DNA of 47,640 nt from Zhongshania sp. (GCA_018066965.1 JAGPVP010000048.1:1-47640), one strand, 5' to 3'; shown: positions 35,519 to 46,210, counted from the first letter of the stretch. Notes: generated by a model from the letters alone, not told the origin. Numbers and translations are program-made.

Positions 35519-36115
35519 CTAGTTTGTATCCTCTGCGGCTGGGGTATTTGCCGCGTTGGTGTCGTCTGTTGTTGGCGTGCTTGGCGCGGCGCTACTCTGT
35601 TCCGGCGCAGCTTGCGGCTCGTCGGGCACAGCTTGCGGTTGCAAGGTCATTTTTACTCGGTTGTCTTTCTCATTGGTGCCGCCGTCAGCGACCACCATTT
35701 GCTTGCGGCCGCTATACACAACTCTATCGCCAGAAATCTTTGAACCTTGGTGGGTGATAGAGGCGTTTCTTTGCAGCAAAATTTCTTCTTGTTGTAGGCT
35801 GTATTCAATGCGCTGGGCGCTGGCGATGACTACGCCTTCTTCCGCGCGCGGCTGCTGCTCAAAATACGCAGGGGTGCCTTCGGCGATGACCTTATCGACC
35901 TTGCGGTCCGATTCGACGATGGTGAGCTTGTCGGCACGAATTTTCAGTGAGCCTTGGCTCATGTTTACATTGCCGATGTAAATGCCCTGATTCTTCTCGT
36001 AAACGGCGCGGTCTGAGCTAAGGTTGATCGCTTGCTTGCGGTCGTCGGGCAGGCTCAGTGCAAGTTGGCTTGTGAGTAAAAGCGCGGCACTGAGTGCGGC
36101 TTTAGTAGGGGTCAT
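35519..36115 (-). CDS. lptA: LPS transport protein LptA with low-complexity tail
   Basis: LptA is the periplasmic beta-jellyroll protein that forms the bridge carrying LPS from LptC to LptD. The 198-aa precursor has a signal peptide (cut near residue 21, after ALS). The OstA-like core includes [20 protein letters not shown] and [20 protein letters not shown]. The last 40 residues are an Ala/Pro/Thr/Glu-rich tail not needed for the fold. It overlaps the end of lptC by 14 nt and precedes lptB by 2 nt. Confidence 0.93.
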   Translation of the reverse strand: MTPTKAALSAALLLTSQLALSLPDDRKQAINLSSDRAVYEKNQGIYIGNVNMSQGSLKIRADKLTIVESDRKVDKVIAEGTPAYFEQQPRAEEGVVIASAQRIEYSLQQEEILLQRNASITHQGSKISGDRVVYSGRKQMVVADGGTNEKDNRVKMTLQPQAVPDEPQAAPEQSSAAPSTPTTDDTNAANTPAAEDTN

Positions 36116-36671
36116 AGCGGCCTTTTACCTGGTTTAGGAGTTCAACGCGCTCATCTTTCAGGCTTGCTTGCATGCCAACTGAGTGTGTTTTGCCATTGCG
36201 TAATTTGAGTGTAAGTGCCAGCGGCGTACTTACCTCACTAGTTTCAAGATTAATATTCAGTGTCTCGGTGGTAATTTCCGCTTGGCGGATTAAATCTTTA
36301 ACGACTACCGTCTTTTTGAGCGTTAATTGCTCGCCGCTTTGTGACAGGCTACCGGCAAGTGCGCTGGCGGTCCACGGCCGCTGTTCAGCGATATTGCCGA
36401 TATAAAAAGGATCTTGTAAGGCAATGGAACCATCGGAAATTAAGCGCTCAGCGCTGCTTGCGCGCCATTGATAAGCGATATTGCCATCTACGCTGTACTT
36501 TAAGCCGGTCACTTTGGTGAGGTGGGAGTCGGCATCGGGAACCGCTTCAAATTGATCAACGATACTGAGCTTGCCGCTTTCGCTGTACTGGGTCAGATAG
36601 ACCACTGTACCAGCGAGCGCAGTAATGGCAGATAGCACCGAAAGTAGTGTGAAGAAGTTAAAACCTTTCAT
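36102..36671 (-). CDS. lptC: LPS export protein LptC
   Basis: LptC is a bitopic inner-membrane protein that hands LPS from LptB2FG to LptA. The 189-aa protein has one N-terminal membrane helix (residues 5-25, FFTLLSVLSAITALAGTVVY) and a periplasmic jellyroll with the family pattern FYIGNIAEQRPW and LTLKLRNGKTHSVGMQA. It follows kdsC by 2 nt and overlaps lptA. Confidence 0.92.
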   Translation of the reverse strand: MKGFNFFTLLSVLSAITALAGTVVYLTQYSESGKLSIVDQFEAVPDADSHLTKVTGLKYSVDGNIAYQWRASSAERLISDGSIALQDPFYIGNIAEQRPWTASALAGSLSQSGEQLTLKKTVVVKDLIRQAEITTETLNINLETSEVSTPLALTLKLRNGKTHSVGMQASLKDERVELLNQVKGRYDPY

Positions 36672-36673
36672 AT

Positions 36674-37195
36674 TTATAGGAATTGCTCCAAGGCGTCGTT
36701 GAGTTTGCCTTGGGCTTTTAAAATGAGCTCACATATTTCTCTGATGGCACCGTGACCGCCCGCAGCCTTGGTTTGCCAGTCGGCGTGGCGGGCGACATAG
36801 TAATGCCCGTTGGCGACAGTGATACCCAGACCAGCTTGACGCACGGCAGATAGGTCGGGCAGGTCGTCACCGACATAGGCGATTTCTTCAAAGCTCAGGC
36901 CTAGGTCGCTGCGCAGTTCTTCAAGGGCGACGAGTTTGTCTTCGCGGCCTTGGTAAATGAGTTCAATTTTCAATTCTGCGGCGCGGCGTTTTACTAACTC
37001 GGAGCTGCGTCCAGTAATGATTGCCGGTTTAATGCCCGCGTCACGTAATAGTTTTATGCCAAGGCCGTCAAGAATGCTGAAGGCTTTGATTTCTTCGCCG
37101 CTGTTGCCAAAATATAGGCTGCCATCGGTTAATACACCGTCGACGTCCATGGCCAGCAGTTTGATGGATTTTGCTTTTTCGATAACGCTTTGCAT
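36674..37195 (-). CDS. kdsC: KDO 8-phosphate phosphatase
   Basis: KdsC removes phosphate from KDO 8-phosphate, giving KDO for the LPS inner core. This is a 173-aa HAD-family C0 phosphatase: nucleophile Asp17 and Asp19 in AMDVDGVLTDG, motif II IITGRSS, and motif III/IV AYVGDDLPDL. It lies between kdsD (14 nt upstream) and lptC (2 nt downstream). Confidence 0.96.
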   Translation of the reverse strand: MQSVIEKAKSIKLLAMDVDGVLTDGSLYFGNSGEEIKAFSILDGLGIKLLRDAGIKPAIITGRSSELVKRRAAELKIELIYQGREDKLVALEELRSDLGLSFEEIAYVGDDLPDLSAVRQAGLGITVANGHYYVARHADWQTKAAGGHGAIREICELILKAQGKLNDALEQFL

Positions 37196-37209
37196 CGCTT
37201 CAGTATTCT

Positions 37210-38184
37210 CTAAGCTACGCCTGCTTTGAGCAGGTCGTGGGTGTGGATGACGCCAACCGGTTTGTTGTCGCCGTCGACGGCAACCAGCACGGTAATTTTA
37301 TTATCTTCCATGATGCGCAGCGCTTCTGCGGCCATTGTGCCGGGGCGAATGGTGCGGCAATTGCGGGTCATAATGTCATCAATTGGGCTGCTGTGTATAT
37401 CTATGCCGCGATCAATGGCGCGACGTAGGTCGCCATCAGTGAAAATGCCGATAAGCACGCCGGTCTGGTCTACTACGGCGGTCATGCCCAAGCCTTTACT
37501 GCTCATTTCTAGCAGTGCTCTGCTTAAGGCGCTGCCTAGTGCAATGCTCGGAATGGCGTCGCCGGTATGCATAATACTGTCTATTTTTAGCAGTAGGCGT
37601 CGGCCTAATGCGCCGCCGGGGTGAGACATGGCGAAGTCGTTGGCAGTAAAGCCGCGGGCTTCTAGTAAGGCAATGGCCAGTGCGTCGCCCATGACCAGCG
37701 TCACGGTGGTGCTTGAGGTCGGGGCTAAATTGAGTGGGCAAGCTTCTTCGCTAACGCCAACATTTAAGTGCACATCAGCAGTGGTGGCGAGTTCTGATGC
37801 TGGGTTGCCTGTGAGTGCGATGACCGGCACGGCAAGCAATTTCAGCAAAGGTAAAATAGTGATGAGCTCTGCGGTGGTGCCAGAGTTAGACAGGGCGATG
37901 ACCACATCACCGGCGGTGATCATGCCTAGATCGCCGTGGCTGGCTTCGCCTGGGTGAACAAAAAATGCCGGAGTGCCAGTGCTGGCGAGGGTGGCCGCAA
38001 TTTTTTTGCCGATGTGGCCGGATTTTCCCATGCCAGTGACCACCACGCGGCCTTTGCATGCCAATAAAATACGGCAGGCATGTTCAAAGCTTTCGTCGAT
38101 GCGTTCTGCTAAAACACTCACCGCGTCGCGTTCCATGGTGATTACACGCTGGGCAGAGCTGATAAAACTTGGATTATTACTCAC
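37210..38184 (-). CDS. kdsD: Arabinose-5-phosphate isomerase
   Basis: KdsD converts ribulose 5-phosphate to arabinose 5-phosphate, the KDO precursor. The 324-aa protein has an N-terminal SIS domain (VVTGMGKSGHIGKKIAATLA, residues 49-68) and two C-terminal CBS domains (starting near 210 and 275). The start is GTG with AAGGT upstream. It heads kdsD-kdsC-lptC-lptA-lptB-rpoN and is divergent from mlaC over 192 bp; in Pseudomonas the divergent neighbour is mlaF. Confidence 0.96.
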   Translation of the reverse strand: MSNNPSFISSAQRVITMERDAVSVLAERIDESFEHACRILLACKGRVVVTGMGKSGHIGKKIAATLASTGTPAFFVHPGEASHGDLGMITAGDVVIALSNSGTTAELITILPLLKLLAVPVIALTGNPASELATTADVHLNVGVSEEACPLNLAPTSSTTVTLVMGDALAIALLEARGFTANDFAMSHPGGALGRRLLLKIDSIMHTGDAIPSIALGSALSRALLEMSSKGLGMTAVVDQTGVLIGIFTDGDLRRAIDRGIDIHSSPIDDIMTRNCRTIRPGTMAAEALRIMEDNKITVLVAVDGDNKPVGVIHTHDLLKAGVA

Positions 38185-38376
38185 TAAAGTTACCTTGGAT
38201 TGTTTGCGTTGCCCGTTCAGCTGGGGCTAATGTTCTGTATGATAATTTCCAATGTGACAAATTAACAGGTTTAGCTAAGGTCGGAATTGGGAGTCATTGG
38301 CGTAAAATGGGGTCGAAGCTCGCAGTTGCCCGTATTTTATTGGTAATGACCGACGGATAAAAATTAAGGGGATAGT

Positions 38377-39048
38377 ATGTTCAAAAAAATAGCAATGACG
38401 GTATTCATGGTGTTCGGCATGCTTTCGCAGAGCTTTGCCGCAGATAAAGGCCCCTACGAAGTGGTGGCGGATACTACCCAGGAATTAGTGAAAGTTATTG
38501 AAGATGCACGGAGTTATGTCGATAAAGATCCGCAGCGATTTAATAACGAAGTTCGTCGGATAATGGACGATGTTGTCGATTTCCAAAGTTTTGCACGTGG
38601 CATTATGGGGAAATACGGCAGTCGTGGTTACTACGAAAGTTTAAAAACCGAAGCCGAGCGCGCCCAGTTTCGTGATCGGGTAATTCGGTTTACCAACAGC
38701 TTTAAAGACGGTTTGATTAATACCTACTCAAAAGGTTTGCTGGGCTTTAATGGTAATCGTATTGAAGTGCAGCCGCTGGCAGATGACGTAGATTTGTCTG
38801 GTAGCGTGGGTGTACGTCAGGATATTTACGGTGAGCGTCCTAAGCCTTATCAAGTTCTGTATACCGTTCGTCAGGGTTCTGATGGCGCTTGGAAATTACG
38901 CAACGTGATCATCGAAGGTTTGAACTTGGGTCGTATTTATCAAAACCAATTTGATGCTGCAGTGAAACAATATAATGGCGATATCGATAAAGTCATTGAT
39001 AACTGGACTGTCGCACCTCAAGAGGTGATGGAAAAGACCGCTGAGTAA
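38377..39048 (+). CDS. mlaC: Phospholipid-binding protein MlaC
   Basis: MlaC shuttles phospholipids through the periplasm between the MlaA complex in the outer membrane and MlaFEDB in the inner membrane. The 223-aa protein has a signal peptide (cut after SFA at residue 21) and the MlaC fold, with VVDFQSFARGIMGKYG and YTVRQGSDGAWKLRNVIIEG. Shine-Dalgarno GGGGA is 4 nt before the ATG. In relatives it lies in mlaFEDCB; here mlaF, mlaE, mlaD and mlaB are missing from the locus, with kdsD directly upstream and ibaG downstream. Confidence 0.95.
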   Translation: MFKKIAMTVFMVFGMLSQSFAADKGPYEVVADTTQELVKVIEDARSYVDKDPQRFNNEVRRIMDDVVDFQSFARGIMGKYGSRGYYESLKTEAERAQFRDRVIRFTNSFKDGLINTYSKGLLGFNGNRIEVQPLADDVDLSGSVGVRQDIYGERPKPYQVLYTVRQGSDGAWKLRNVIIEGLNLGRIYQNQFDAAVKQYNGDIDKVIDNWTVAPQEVMEKTAE

Positions 39049-39051
39049 ATA

Positions 39052-39074
39052 GGTCACCTCGCGGCGAGGCGACC
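39052..39074 (+). other. Imperfect inverted repeat after mlaC
   Basis: GGTCACCTCGC (39052-39062) and GCGAGGCGACC (39064-39074) are complementary at 10 of 11 positions, starting 4 nt after the mlaC stop. The 12-mer CCTCGCGGCGAG within it also occurs before hpf at 33112-33123. No T run follows. It may be a rho-independent-like stop without a tract, or a repeat element. Confidence 0.4.
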
Positions 39075-39169
39075 AGCCCACTCCCTAGGGTTTCGCCTCG
39101 CCATGTTCCCCGCAATTGCGTACAATTCCGCGCTTGAGTAATGCGGTAGTAGGTATGAGCGGAATGGGC

Positions 39170-39403
39170 ATGCAAATAGAACATATTGAACAGCGTCTTT
39201 CAGAGCATTTTCCCAGTAGTGAATTAGCGGTTAATGGCGACGGCAGTCATTTTGACGTGCGCGTTGTTAGCGAAGCGTTTGCGGGTTTGCGCGCTGTAAA
39301 GCGTCAGCAACTAGTCTACGCAGCGGTAAATGATTGGATTCGGGATGGCTCTTTACATGCCATTAATATTAAAGCGTTGACCCCCGAAGAAGCCCAGTCT
39401 TAA
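39170..39403 (+). CDS. ibaG: BolA-family protein IbaG
   Basis: IbaG is a BolA-family protein that binds iron-sulfur clusters with monothiol glutaredoxin and is linked to acid stress. This start (77 aa) begins MQIEHIEQRL, aligning with Pseudomonas IbaG; ATGs at 39155 and 39161 would add five or three residues and their ribosome sites are no better. The motif GDGSHFDVRVV and VKRQQLVYAAVNDWI are typical, with conserved His in GSHF. It lies 27 nt before murA, the conserved order. Confidence 0.9.
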   Translation: MQIEHIEQRLSEHFPSSELAVNGDGSHFDVRVVSEAFAGLRAVKRQQLVYAAVNDWIRDGSLHAINIKALTPEEAQS

Positions 39404-39409
39404 GGCTAA

Positions 39410-40696
<1,287 letters not shown>

Positions 40697-40727
40697 ATAT
40701 TATTAATTCAGTGCCTGGAGTTTATTT

Positions 40728-41393
40728 GTGGATCAGCCGGTTACTATTGCCCTAACTAAGGGGCGTATTTTAAAAGAAACCCTGCCTTTATTAGCCGAGG
40801 CTGGCATTGTGCCGGCTGAAGATATTAGTACCAGTCGCAAGCTGATTTTTGAAACTAATCATCCACATATTCAGTTGATCGTTATTCGCGGAACCGACGT
40901 GCCAACCTACGTAAAGTTGGGGTCGGCGGATATTGGTGTGGCGGGTAAGGATATGCTGCTAGAGGTTGGCGCCGGTGATATGTACGAGCCGCTGGATCTT
41001 AATATTGCGCGCTGCAGACTAATGACCGCCGGTCGGGTGGGGGAGGCCCTGCCGCAGGGTCGAGTTCGCGTGGCCACGAAATTTGTCAATGTGGCTCGTC
41101 GTCATTTTGCTGAACGTGGTATTCAAGTCGAGCTGATTAAACTTTATGGCGCGATGGAATTGGCGCCGCTGATGAATTTGGCAGATTTGATTGTCGATAT
41201 CGTCGATACCGGCAATACCTTGCGTGCCAATGGTATGGAGCCGCGGGATATGATTGCCGACGTGAGTTCGCGCCTGGTGGTCAACAAGGCGGCAATGAAG
41301 CGCAAGCACCACAGCATTCAAGATATTATTGCTAAATTAACTGCGGCTGTGGAAGCGCGTCAGCGCGCGGAGGAGGTTGCCAGCAATGGCTAA
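40728..41393 (+). CDS. hisG: ATP phosphoribosyltransferase, short form
   Basis: HisG joins ATP and PRPP in the first step of histidine synthesis. The 221-aa length is the short form, which lacks the C-terminal regulatory domain and needs HisZ, a HisRS-like partner, for activity and feedback control. HisZ is not in the window. Motif [13 protein letters not shown] and the PRPP-binding [13 protein letters not shown] are present. The start is GTG with GGAG 8 nt upstream. It overlaps hisD by 8 nt. Confidence 0.96.
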   Translation: MDQPVTIALTKGRILKETLPLLAEAGIVPAEDISTSRKLIFETNHPHIQLIVIRGTDVPTYVKLGSADIGVAGKDMLLEVGAGDMYEPLDLNIARCRLMTAGRVGEALPQGRVRVATKFVNVARRHFAERGIQVELIKLYGAMELAPLMNLADLIVDIVDTGNTLRANGMEPRDMIADVSSRLVVNKAAMKRKHHSIQDIIAKLTAAVEARQRAEEVASNG

Positions 41394-42705
41394 TACTCTG
41401 ATCAATAGAATGAATACCGCTGATGCCGGTTTTGATGCCGCATTAACGGCACTGTTAGACTGGGAGTCGGTGTCGAATCCTGCCGTGGTTGAAACGGTGG
41501 CGGGCGTGCTTGCCAAAGTGCGCGCAGACGGCGATGCAGCTGTACTCGAGTTTACTCAACGATTTGATGCTTGGGAGGCGCTGAGCGCTGCCGATTTAGA
41601 AATTCCGCGCAGCCGCGTTCAAGCCGCATTAGAGAGTATTGATGCTGATGTGCGGGCGGCGCTAGAAACCGCTGCCGAGCGTATTCGCAGCTATCACCAG
41701 CATCAGCGGCAAGAGTCGTGGTCTTACCGTGAAGCGGATGGCACCTTGCTGGGGCAGCAAATTACCGCTTTAGAGCGAGTTGGCTTGTATGTGCCGGGCG
41801 GCAAAGCAACCTATCCGTCATCTGTATTGATGAACGCGATACCCGCTAAAGTGGCGGGTGTTGATGAGTTAATTATGGTGTCGCCCACACCGAAAGGTTT
41901 TGTGAACGACATGGTGCTTGCCGCAGCGGCGATTGCCGGTGTTGACCGTATCTTTTCCATTGGTGGCGCGCAGGCAATTGCGGCCTTGGCCTACGGCACG
42001 GAATCTATTCCTAAGGTCGATAAAATCGTTGGGCCGGGCAATATTTATGTGGCCACTGCTAAGCGCCAGGTATTTGGTAGTGTTGGTCTGGATATGATTG
42101 CCGGGCCGTCTGAAATTTTAGTTATCTGTGACGGTAAAACCGATCCTGATTGGATCGCGATGGATTTGTTTTCGCAAGCGGAGCACGATGAAGACGCACA
42201 ATCGATTTTACTGAGTCCAGACGCGGAATTTTTAAATCAAGTCGAAGCCAGTATGGCGCGTTTGCTACCTGAGTCTGAGCGGGCAGATATTATTCGCCAG
42301 TCGCTGTGTGTTCGCGGTGCGCTGGTTTTGGTTAAGGATATAGACGAGGCAATTGCGCTAAGCAATCGTATCGCGCCTGAGCATTTAGAATTGTCGGTTG
42401 ATAATGCTGAAGCGCTACTTCCTAAAATACGCCACGCCGGCGCCATTTTTATGGGCCGTTATACCCCGGAAGCGCTGGGTGATTACTGTGCAGGGCCAAA
42501 TCACGTTCTCCCCACTTCGGGCACGGCGCGGTTTTCCTCACCCTTAGGTGTGTATGATTTTCAAAAGCGCTCTTCGCTGATTGGCTGCTCCGCTACAGGT
42601 GCGTCTGAGCTGGCTAAAGTGGCGTCGGTATTGGCGCGGGGTGAGTCGCTGACAGCACATGCTCGCAGCGCGGAATATCGCTTATTGGATGATAGTAATG
42701 AGTAG
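41386..42705 (+). CDS. hisD: Histidinol dehydrogenase
   Basis: HisD oxidises L-histidinol to L-histidine in two NAD-dependent steps. The protein from 41386 is 439 aa; AGGAGG lies 9 nt upstream, so I reject the TTG at 41377. Catalytic Glu-His lie in [11 protein letters not shown], zinc ligands in [16 protein letters not shown], and the NAD loop is [15 protein letters not shown]. It overlaps the end of hisG and the start of hisC by 8 nt each. Confidence 0.97.
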   Translation: MANTLINRMNTADAGFDAALTALLDWESVSNPAVVETVAGVLAKVRADGDAAVLEFTQRFDAWEALSAADLEIPRSRVQAALESIDADVRAALETAAERIRSYHQHQRQESWSYREADGTLLGQQITALERVGLYVPGGKATYPSSVLMNAIPAKVAGVDELIMVSPTPKGFVNDMVLAAAAIAGVDRIFSIGGAQAIAALAYGTESIPKVDKIVGPGNIYVATAKRQVFGSVGLDMIAGPSEILVICDGKTDPDWIAMDLFSQAEHDEDAQSILLSPDAEFLNQVEASMARLLPESERADIIRQSLCVRGALVLVKDIDEAIALSNRIAPEHLELSVDNAEALLPKIRHAGAIFMGRYTPEALGDYCAGPNHVLPTSGTARFSSPLGVYDFQKRSSLIGCSATGASELAKVASVLARGESLTAHARSAEYRLLDDSNE

Positions 42706-43762
42706 GTTTTGGAGTCCCTTCGTTAAAGACTTGGTGCCTTATGTGCCGGGTGAGCAGCCTAAGTTAAGTAAATTAACTAAGCTAAACACCAATGAAAATC
42801 CCTATGGCCCGTCGCCTAAAGTGTTGGCGGCAATAAAAGCTGAAGCGGGCGATAGCTTGCGGCTTTATCCTGACCCGAATAGCGACGTTTTGAAAACCGC
42901 TATTGCGGAGTACCACGGCGTGTCCACTGGCCAAGTGTTTGTTGGTAATGGCTCTGACGAAGTTTTGGCGCATATTTTTCACGGCCTATTTCAGCACGGC
43001 AAGCCACTGCTGTTTCCGGATATTACCTATAGTTTTTATCCGGTGTATTGCGGTTTATATCAAATTCCGTTTGAAGCTATTCCGCTAGATGAGTCATTTC
43101 AAATTCGGATTGAAGAATATCGCGGTATTAATGGCGGCATTATTTTCCCCAATCCGAATGCGCCGACGGGCTGCTTTTTACCGTTGGCGGAAGTTGAGCG
43201 TTTATTGGCGGTAAATAATGAAACCGTGGTGGTGATTGATGAAGCCTATGTGGATTTTGGCGGCGAGTCCGCGATCTCCCTTGTTGATCGCTACCCCAAT
43301 TTATTAGTGACTCAAACTCTGTCTAAGTCGCGCTCTTTGGCGGGCTTGCGGGTTGGTTTTGCGGTAGGTCATCCAGATTTGATTGAGGCCTTAGAGCGCA
43401 TTAAAAATAGCTTTAACTCCTACCCTCTAGATCGTTTAGCGCAATTAGGCGCGGCGGCGTCATTTGCTGATCAGGCTTATTTTGAGCAGACCTGTCAGGC
43501 GGTAATAACTGAGCGCGAAGCGCTGGTGAGCCGATTGGCGGCTTTGGATTTTCAGGTGTTGCCGTCGACGGCGAATTTTGTATTTTGTCGGCACCGCAGC
43601 CGAGACGCAGCAGAATTGGCGGCGGGCTTGCGGGAAGATGGTGTGATCGTTCGACATTTTAAACTGCCGCGCATTGAGCAATATTTGCGTATTACCATCG
43701 GTCGGCCAGAAGATAGTGAGGTTTTATTTACCTCGCTACAGCGGCTGCTAGCGACTGCCTAA
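42698..43762 (+). CDS. hisC: Histidinol-phosphate aminotransferase
   Basis: HisC is a PLP-dependent class I/II aminotransferase that makes histidinol phosphate. From the ATG at 42698 it is 354 aa and opens [26 protein letters not shown] near residue 30 and the PLP lysine in [19 protein letters not shown] are conserved. The start overlaps the hisD stop by 8 nt. A perfect 9-bp hairpin follows and separates it from convergent degS. Confidence 0.95.
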   Translation: MSRFWSPFVKDLVPYVPGEQPKLSKLTKLNTNENPYGPSPKVLAAIKAEAGDSLRLYPDPNSDVLKTAIAEYHGVSTGQVFVGNGSDEVLAHIFHGLFQHGKPLLFPDITYSFYPVYCGLYQIPFEAIPLDESFQIRIEEYRGINGGIIFPNPNAPTGCFLPLAEVERLLAVNNETVVVIDEAYVDFGGESAISLVDRYPNLLVTQTLSKSRSLAGLRVGFAVGHPDLIEALERIKNSFNSYPLDRLAQLGAAASFADQAYFEQTCQAVITEREALVSRLAALDFQVLPSTANFVFCRHRSRDAAELAAGLREDGVIVRHFKLPRIEQYLRITIGRPEDSEVLFTSLQRLLATA

Positions 43763-43769
43763 ATAACTG

Positions 43770-43792
43770 TGCGGCCTAGCTATTAGGCCGCA
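43770..43792. terminator. Perfect 9-bp hairpin between hisC and degS
   Basis: TGCGGCCTA (43770-43778) and TAGGCCGCA (43784-43792) flank a 5-nt loop. The convergent degS stop codon (43776-43778) is inside the stem. Neither strand has a strong T run, so efficiency is uncertain, but position suggests a bidirectional terminator. Confidence 0.5.
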
Positions 43793-44819
43793 TGGCGACT
43801 TCGGTCTCAATGGTCATGGGTTCTTCGCCGCGTAGCAGCGCAATTTTGACTCGCTCACCGGGGCGGGTATATGTAATCAATTTCATCCCAGCGTGGCCGT
43901 CGCCAACTTGCTCACCGTTAATATTAATAAGAATATCACCGATTTTTAGTCCGGCTTTTTCTGCTGGGCCGCTGTTGGCTAAGGCGGTGATGATGACGCC
44001 ATTTGTACCAACGCCAACAGGTTGAACTTCAATCCCTAGCCAGCCGCGCAGTGGTCGTCCGTAACTGATTAGGTCGCTCATGGTGCGCAGGGCTAGGTCG
44101 GTTGGTATTGCCAGGCCGATTCCCGTTGAGCCACCGCTTTGGGTGTAAATAGCAGTGTTGATACCAAGCAGGCGGCCTTTGGTGTCGATTAGCGCGCCAC
44201 CAGAGTTACCTGGGTTGATAGCTGCGTCGGTTTGAATAAAGTTTTCGAACTGGCTTAGCCCCAATCCATAACGGCCGGTGGCGCTGACAATGCCTTGGGT
44301 GACGGTTTGGCCAAAGCCGTAGGGGTTGCCAATGGCAAGCACGATATTGCCGACATGGATTTTGCCTGGGTCGCCAATGGTAATGCTGGTGAGGTTGTCG
44401 AGGTCTATTTTCAATACCGCAAGGTCGGTGTCGGCGTCGCTGCCGATAACACTGGCTAGGGCTTGGCGGCCGTCGTGTAGCAGCACAAGAATTTCATCGG
44501 CGCCTTTAATAACGTGGTAATTTGTTAATAGGTAGCCAGCATCGCTTACAATAACGCCCGACCCTAAGCTGCGTTCAAGCTGTTGTTTGACGCGGCCATT
44601 ACGGCTAAAGAAATGTTTAAAAAGTGGGTCATCTGCTAGCGGGTGGCGCTGCTCTACCACTTTGGTGGTGTAGATATTGGCGACGGCGGGCGCGGCGTGT
44701 TCCACGGCATAAACGTAGTCGTGATCGCGTTGTCCGGGCAGATAAGCAAGTATGCAGAAGCCGAGTAAAATACCACAGACGGTGGGCCAGATAAGGGGTT
44801 TCAGGCTGTACCGTGTCAA
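43776..44819 (-). CDS. degS: Periplasmic site-1 protease DegS/AlgW
   Basis: DegS (AlgW in Pseudomonas) is anchored in the inner membrane and starts the sigma-E response by cutting RseA/MucA when its PDZ domain binds unfolded porin tails. The 347-aa protein has one N-terminal membrane helix (about residues 8-27), a trypsin-like domain with His102, Asp132 and Ser206 (NPGNSGGAL), and one PDZ domain (about 250-340). The start is TTG with AGGA 7 nt upstream. It sits after hisC as in Pseudomonas. The rpoE and rseA genes are not in the window. Confidence 0.96.
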   Translation of the reverse strand: MTRYSLKPLIWPTVCGILLGFCILAYLPGQRDHDYVYAVEHAAPAVANIYTTKVVEQRHPLADDPLFKHFFSRNGRVKQQLERSLGSGVIVSDAGYLLTNYHVIKGADEILVLLHDGRQALASVIGSDADTDLAVLKIDLDNLTSITIGDPGKIHVGNIVLAIGNPYGFGQTVTQGIVSATGRYGLGLSQFENFIQTDAAINPGNSGGALIDTKGRLLGINTAIYTQSGGSTGIGLAIPTDLALRTMSDLISYGRPLRGWLGIEVQPVGVGTNGVIITALANSGPAEKAGLKIGDILININGEQVGDGHAGMKLITYTRPGERVKIALLRGEEPMTIETEVAMRPNS

Positions 44820-44925
44820 GTGCCGGTCCTCGCTAGATGATTAAGGGTGTGAGCGCGACGTGCTCGTCTTAATGGGGTGCTAGCCTAGCACGAAAAGTGA
44901 ATTTGCAGAATGAATGTGAGGGTTT

Positions 44926-45687
44926 ATGACGGTTTCTCTTCAGGCTTTGGTCGCGGCGGCAGATAAAATATTAGAACCCGCGCATTTCAATGATTACTGC
45001 CCCAATGGTTTGCAAGTGGCAGGCGGTACGGCGGTGACCCGCATTGTGTCGGGAGTGACGGCGTCGCAGGCGCTAATAGAGGCGGCGATAGACGAACAGG
45101 CTGACGCCATATTGGTACATCACGGCTATTTTTGGCGCGGCGAAGATCCCTGTATTGTTGGTATGAAGCGCAACCGGTTGGCTTTATTGCTGGCCAATAA
45201 TATCAGTCTTATTGCCTACCACCTGCCGTTGGATGCACATCCAGTGCTGGGGAATAACGCGCAATTAGCTAGGCGCTTAGGTATTGTTGTTGAGGGTGGT
45301 CTTGAGCCGAATAATCCTCGTTCGGTGGGTAATATTGGTAGCTTGGCGCAAGCGATGAGTGCGGCGGCCTTTGCGGATCACGTAGAGCAAGTGTTGGGTA
45401 GAAAACCCTTGCTAGAGCTTGGGCACGGGCGGCCGATAAAGCGCATTGCGTGGTGTACAGGTGGTGCGCAGTCTTACATCGATAAGGCGGCAGCGGCGGG
45501 GGTGGATGCGTATTTAAGTGGCGAGGTGTCTGAGCCGACGATATTGGCAGCCCGCGAGCTGGGTATTCATTATATTGCGGCGGGCCATCACGCCACCGAG
45601 CGTTATGGTATACAGGCTTTAGCGGAAACGCTGGCAGATCAATTTGGCTTGGTTCATCGCTTTATCGATATTGATAATCCGGCCTGA
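44926..45687 (+). CDS. NIF3-family protein (YbgI type)
   Basis: NIF3/DUF34 proteins are dimetal proteins of unclear function, sometimes annotated as GTP cyclohydrolase 1 type 2. The 253-aa protein is close in size to E. coli YbgI (247). Metal ligands are visible as His65-His66 in VHHGYFWRGEDP and the C-terminal GHHATERYGIQAL. GAGGG lies about 5 nt before the ATG. It is divergent from degS over 106 bp and convergent with zapG. Confidence 0.93.
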   Translation: MTVSLQALVAAADKILEPAHFNDYCPNGLQVAGGTAVTRIVSGVTASQALIEAAIDEQADAILVHHGYFWRGEDPCIVGMKRNRLALLLANNISLIAYHLPLDAHPVLGNNAQLARRLGIVVEGGLEPNNPRSVGNIGSLAQAMSAAAFADHVEQVLGRKPLLELGHGRPIKRIAWCTGGAQSYIDKAAAAGVDAYLSGEVSEPTILAARELGIHYIAAGHHATERYGIQALAETLADQFGLVHRFIDIDNPA

Positions 45688-45733
45688 CGGATGCGTCGGC
45701 CGGCTATCGCGATTTAGGGCTTACGCTTAATAA

Positions 45734-46210
45734 TTAGGCGTGGGGAGAAACGGGAGGCTCAATATGATCCTGCGGCTTTTTCTCTGCATCCATGCCAAAT
45801 TCTTCGTGAAGCGCACCTTTTCTACCTGGTTGTCTTGGTGCGTAGTCAAGTGGTGGCGCAGAGGGGGCGAGCTTGCTTGGTTTATTGTCTAGTACTGGGC
45901 GGCCCTCTGGAATGGCTTGTAGGGGGCTGATGCCAGTGCTGTGCAGATTTTGTGCGCCGTCAACGATATGGTTATGAACACTGCGATAGCTTTCGGCTAA
46001 TTCATTGAGTAGCTCGCCAGTGCGGTCAAAGTGATTACTGACTTGCTGCTGGTAATCTTGCTGCTGACGCTGCATATCATTGAACTGTTTTTCCAGTGCC
46101 GCACGATTTTGCTGCTCTGGTCTCATGCGTCCAATAATGAAGTAGCCTATCGCTGTGCCGATGAGCAGGCAGATAATGGCGACGGCGATTAGGGTGTTGG
46201 TGTCTTGCAC
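45734..46210 (-). CDS. zapG: ZapG (YhcB, DUF1043) division-associated protein
   Basis: ZapG (YhcB) is an inner-membrane protein linked to cell division and envelope synthesis in E. coli. The 158-aa protein has one N-terminal membrane helix (residues 6-26, LIAVAIICLLIGTAIGYFII), a coiled coil rich in Gln and Glu (about 32-80), and a disordered proline-rich tail. The start is GTG with GGAGGAG 5 nt upstream. It is divergent from zapE. Confidence 0.9.
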   Translation of the reverse strand: MQDTNTLIAVAIICLLIGTAIGYFIIGRMRPEQQNRAALEKQFNDMQRQQQDYQQQVSNHFDRTGELLNELAESYRSVHNHIVDGAQNLHSTGISPLQAIPEGRPVLDNKPSKLAPSAPPLDYAPRQPGRKGALHEEFGMDAEKKPQDHIEPPVSPHA

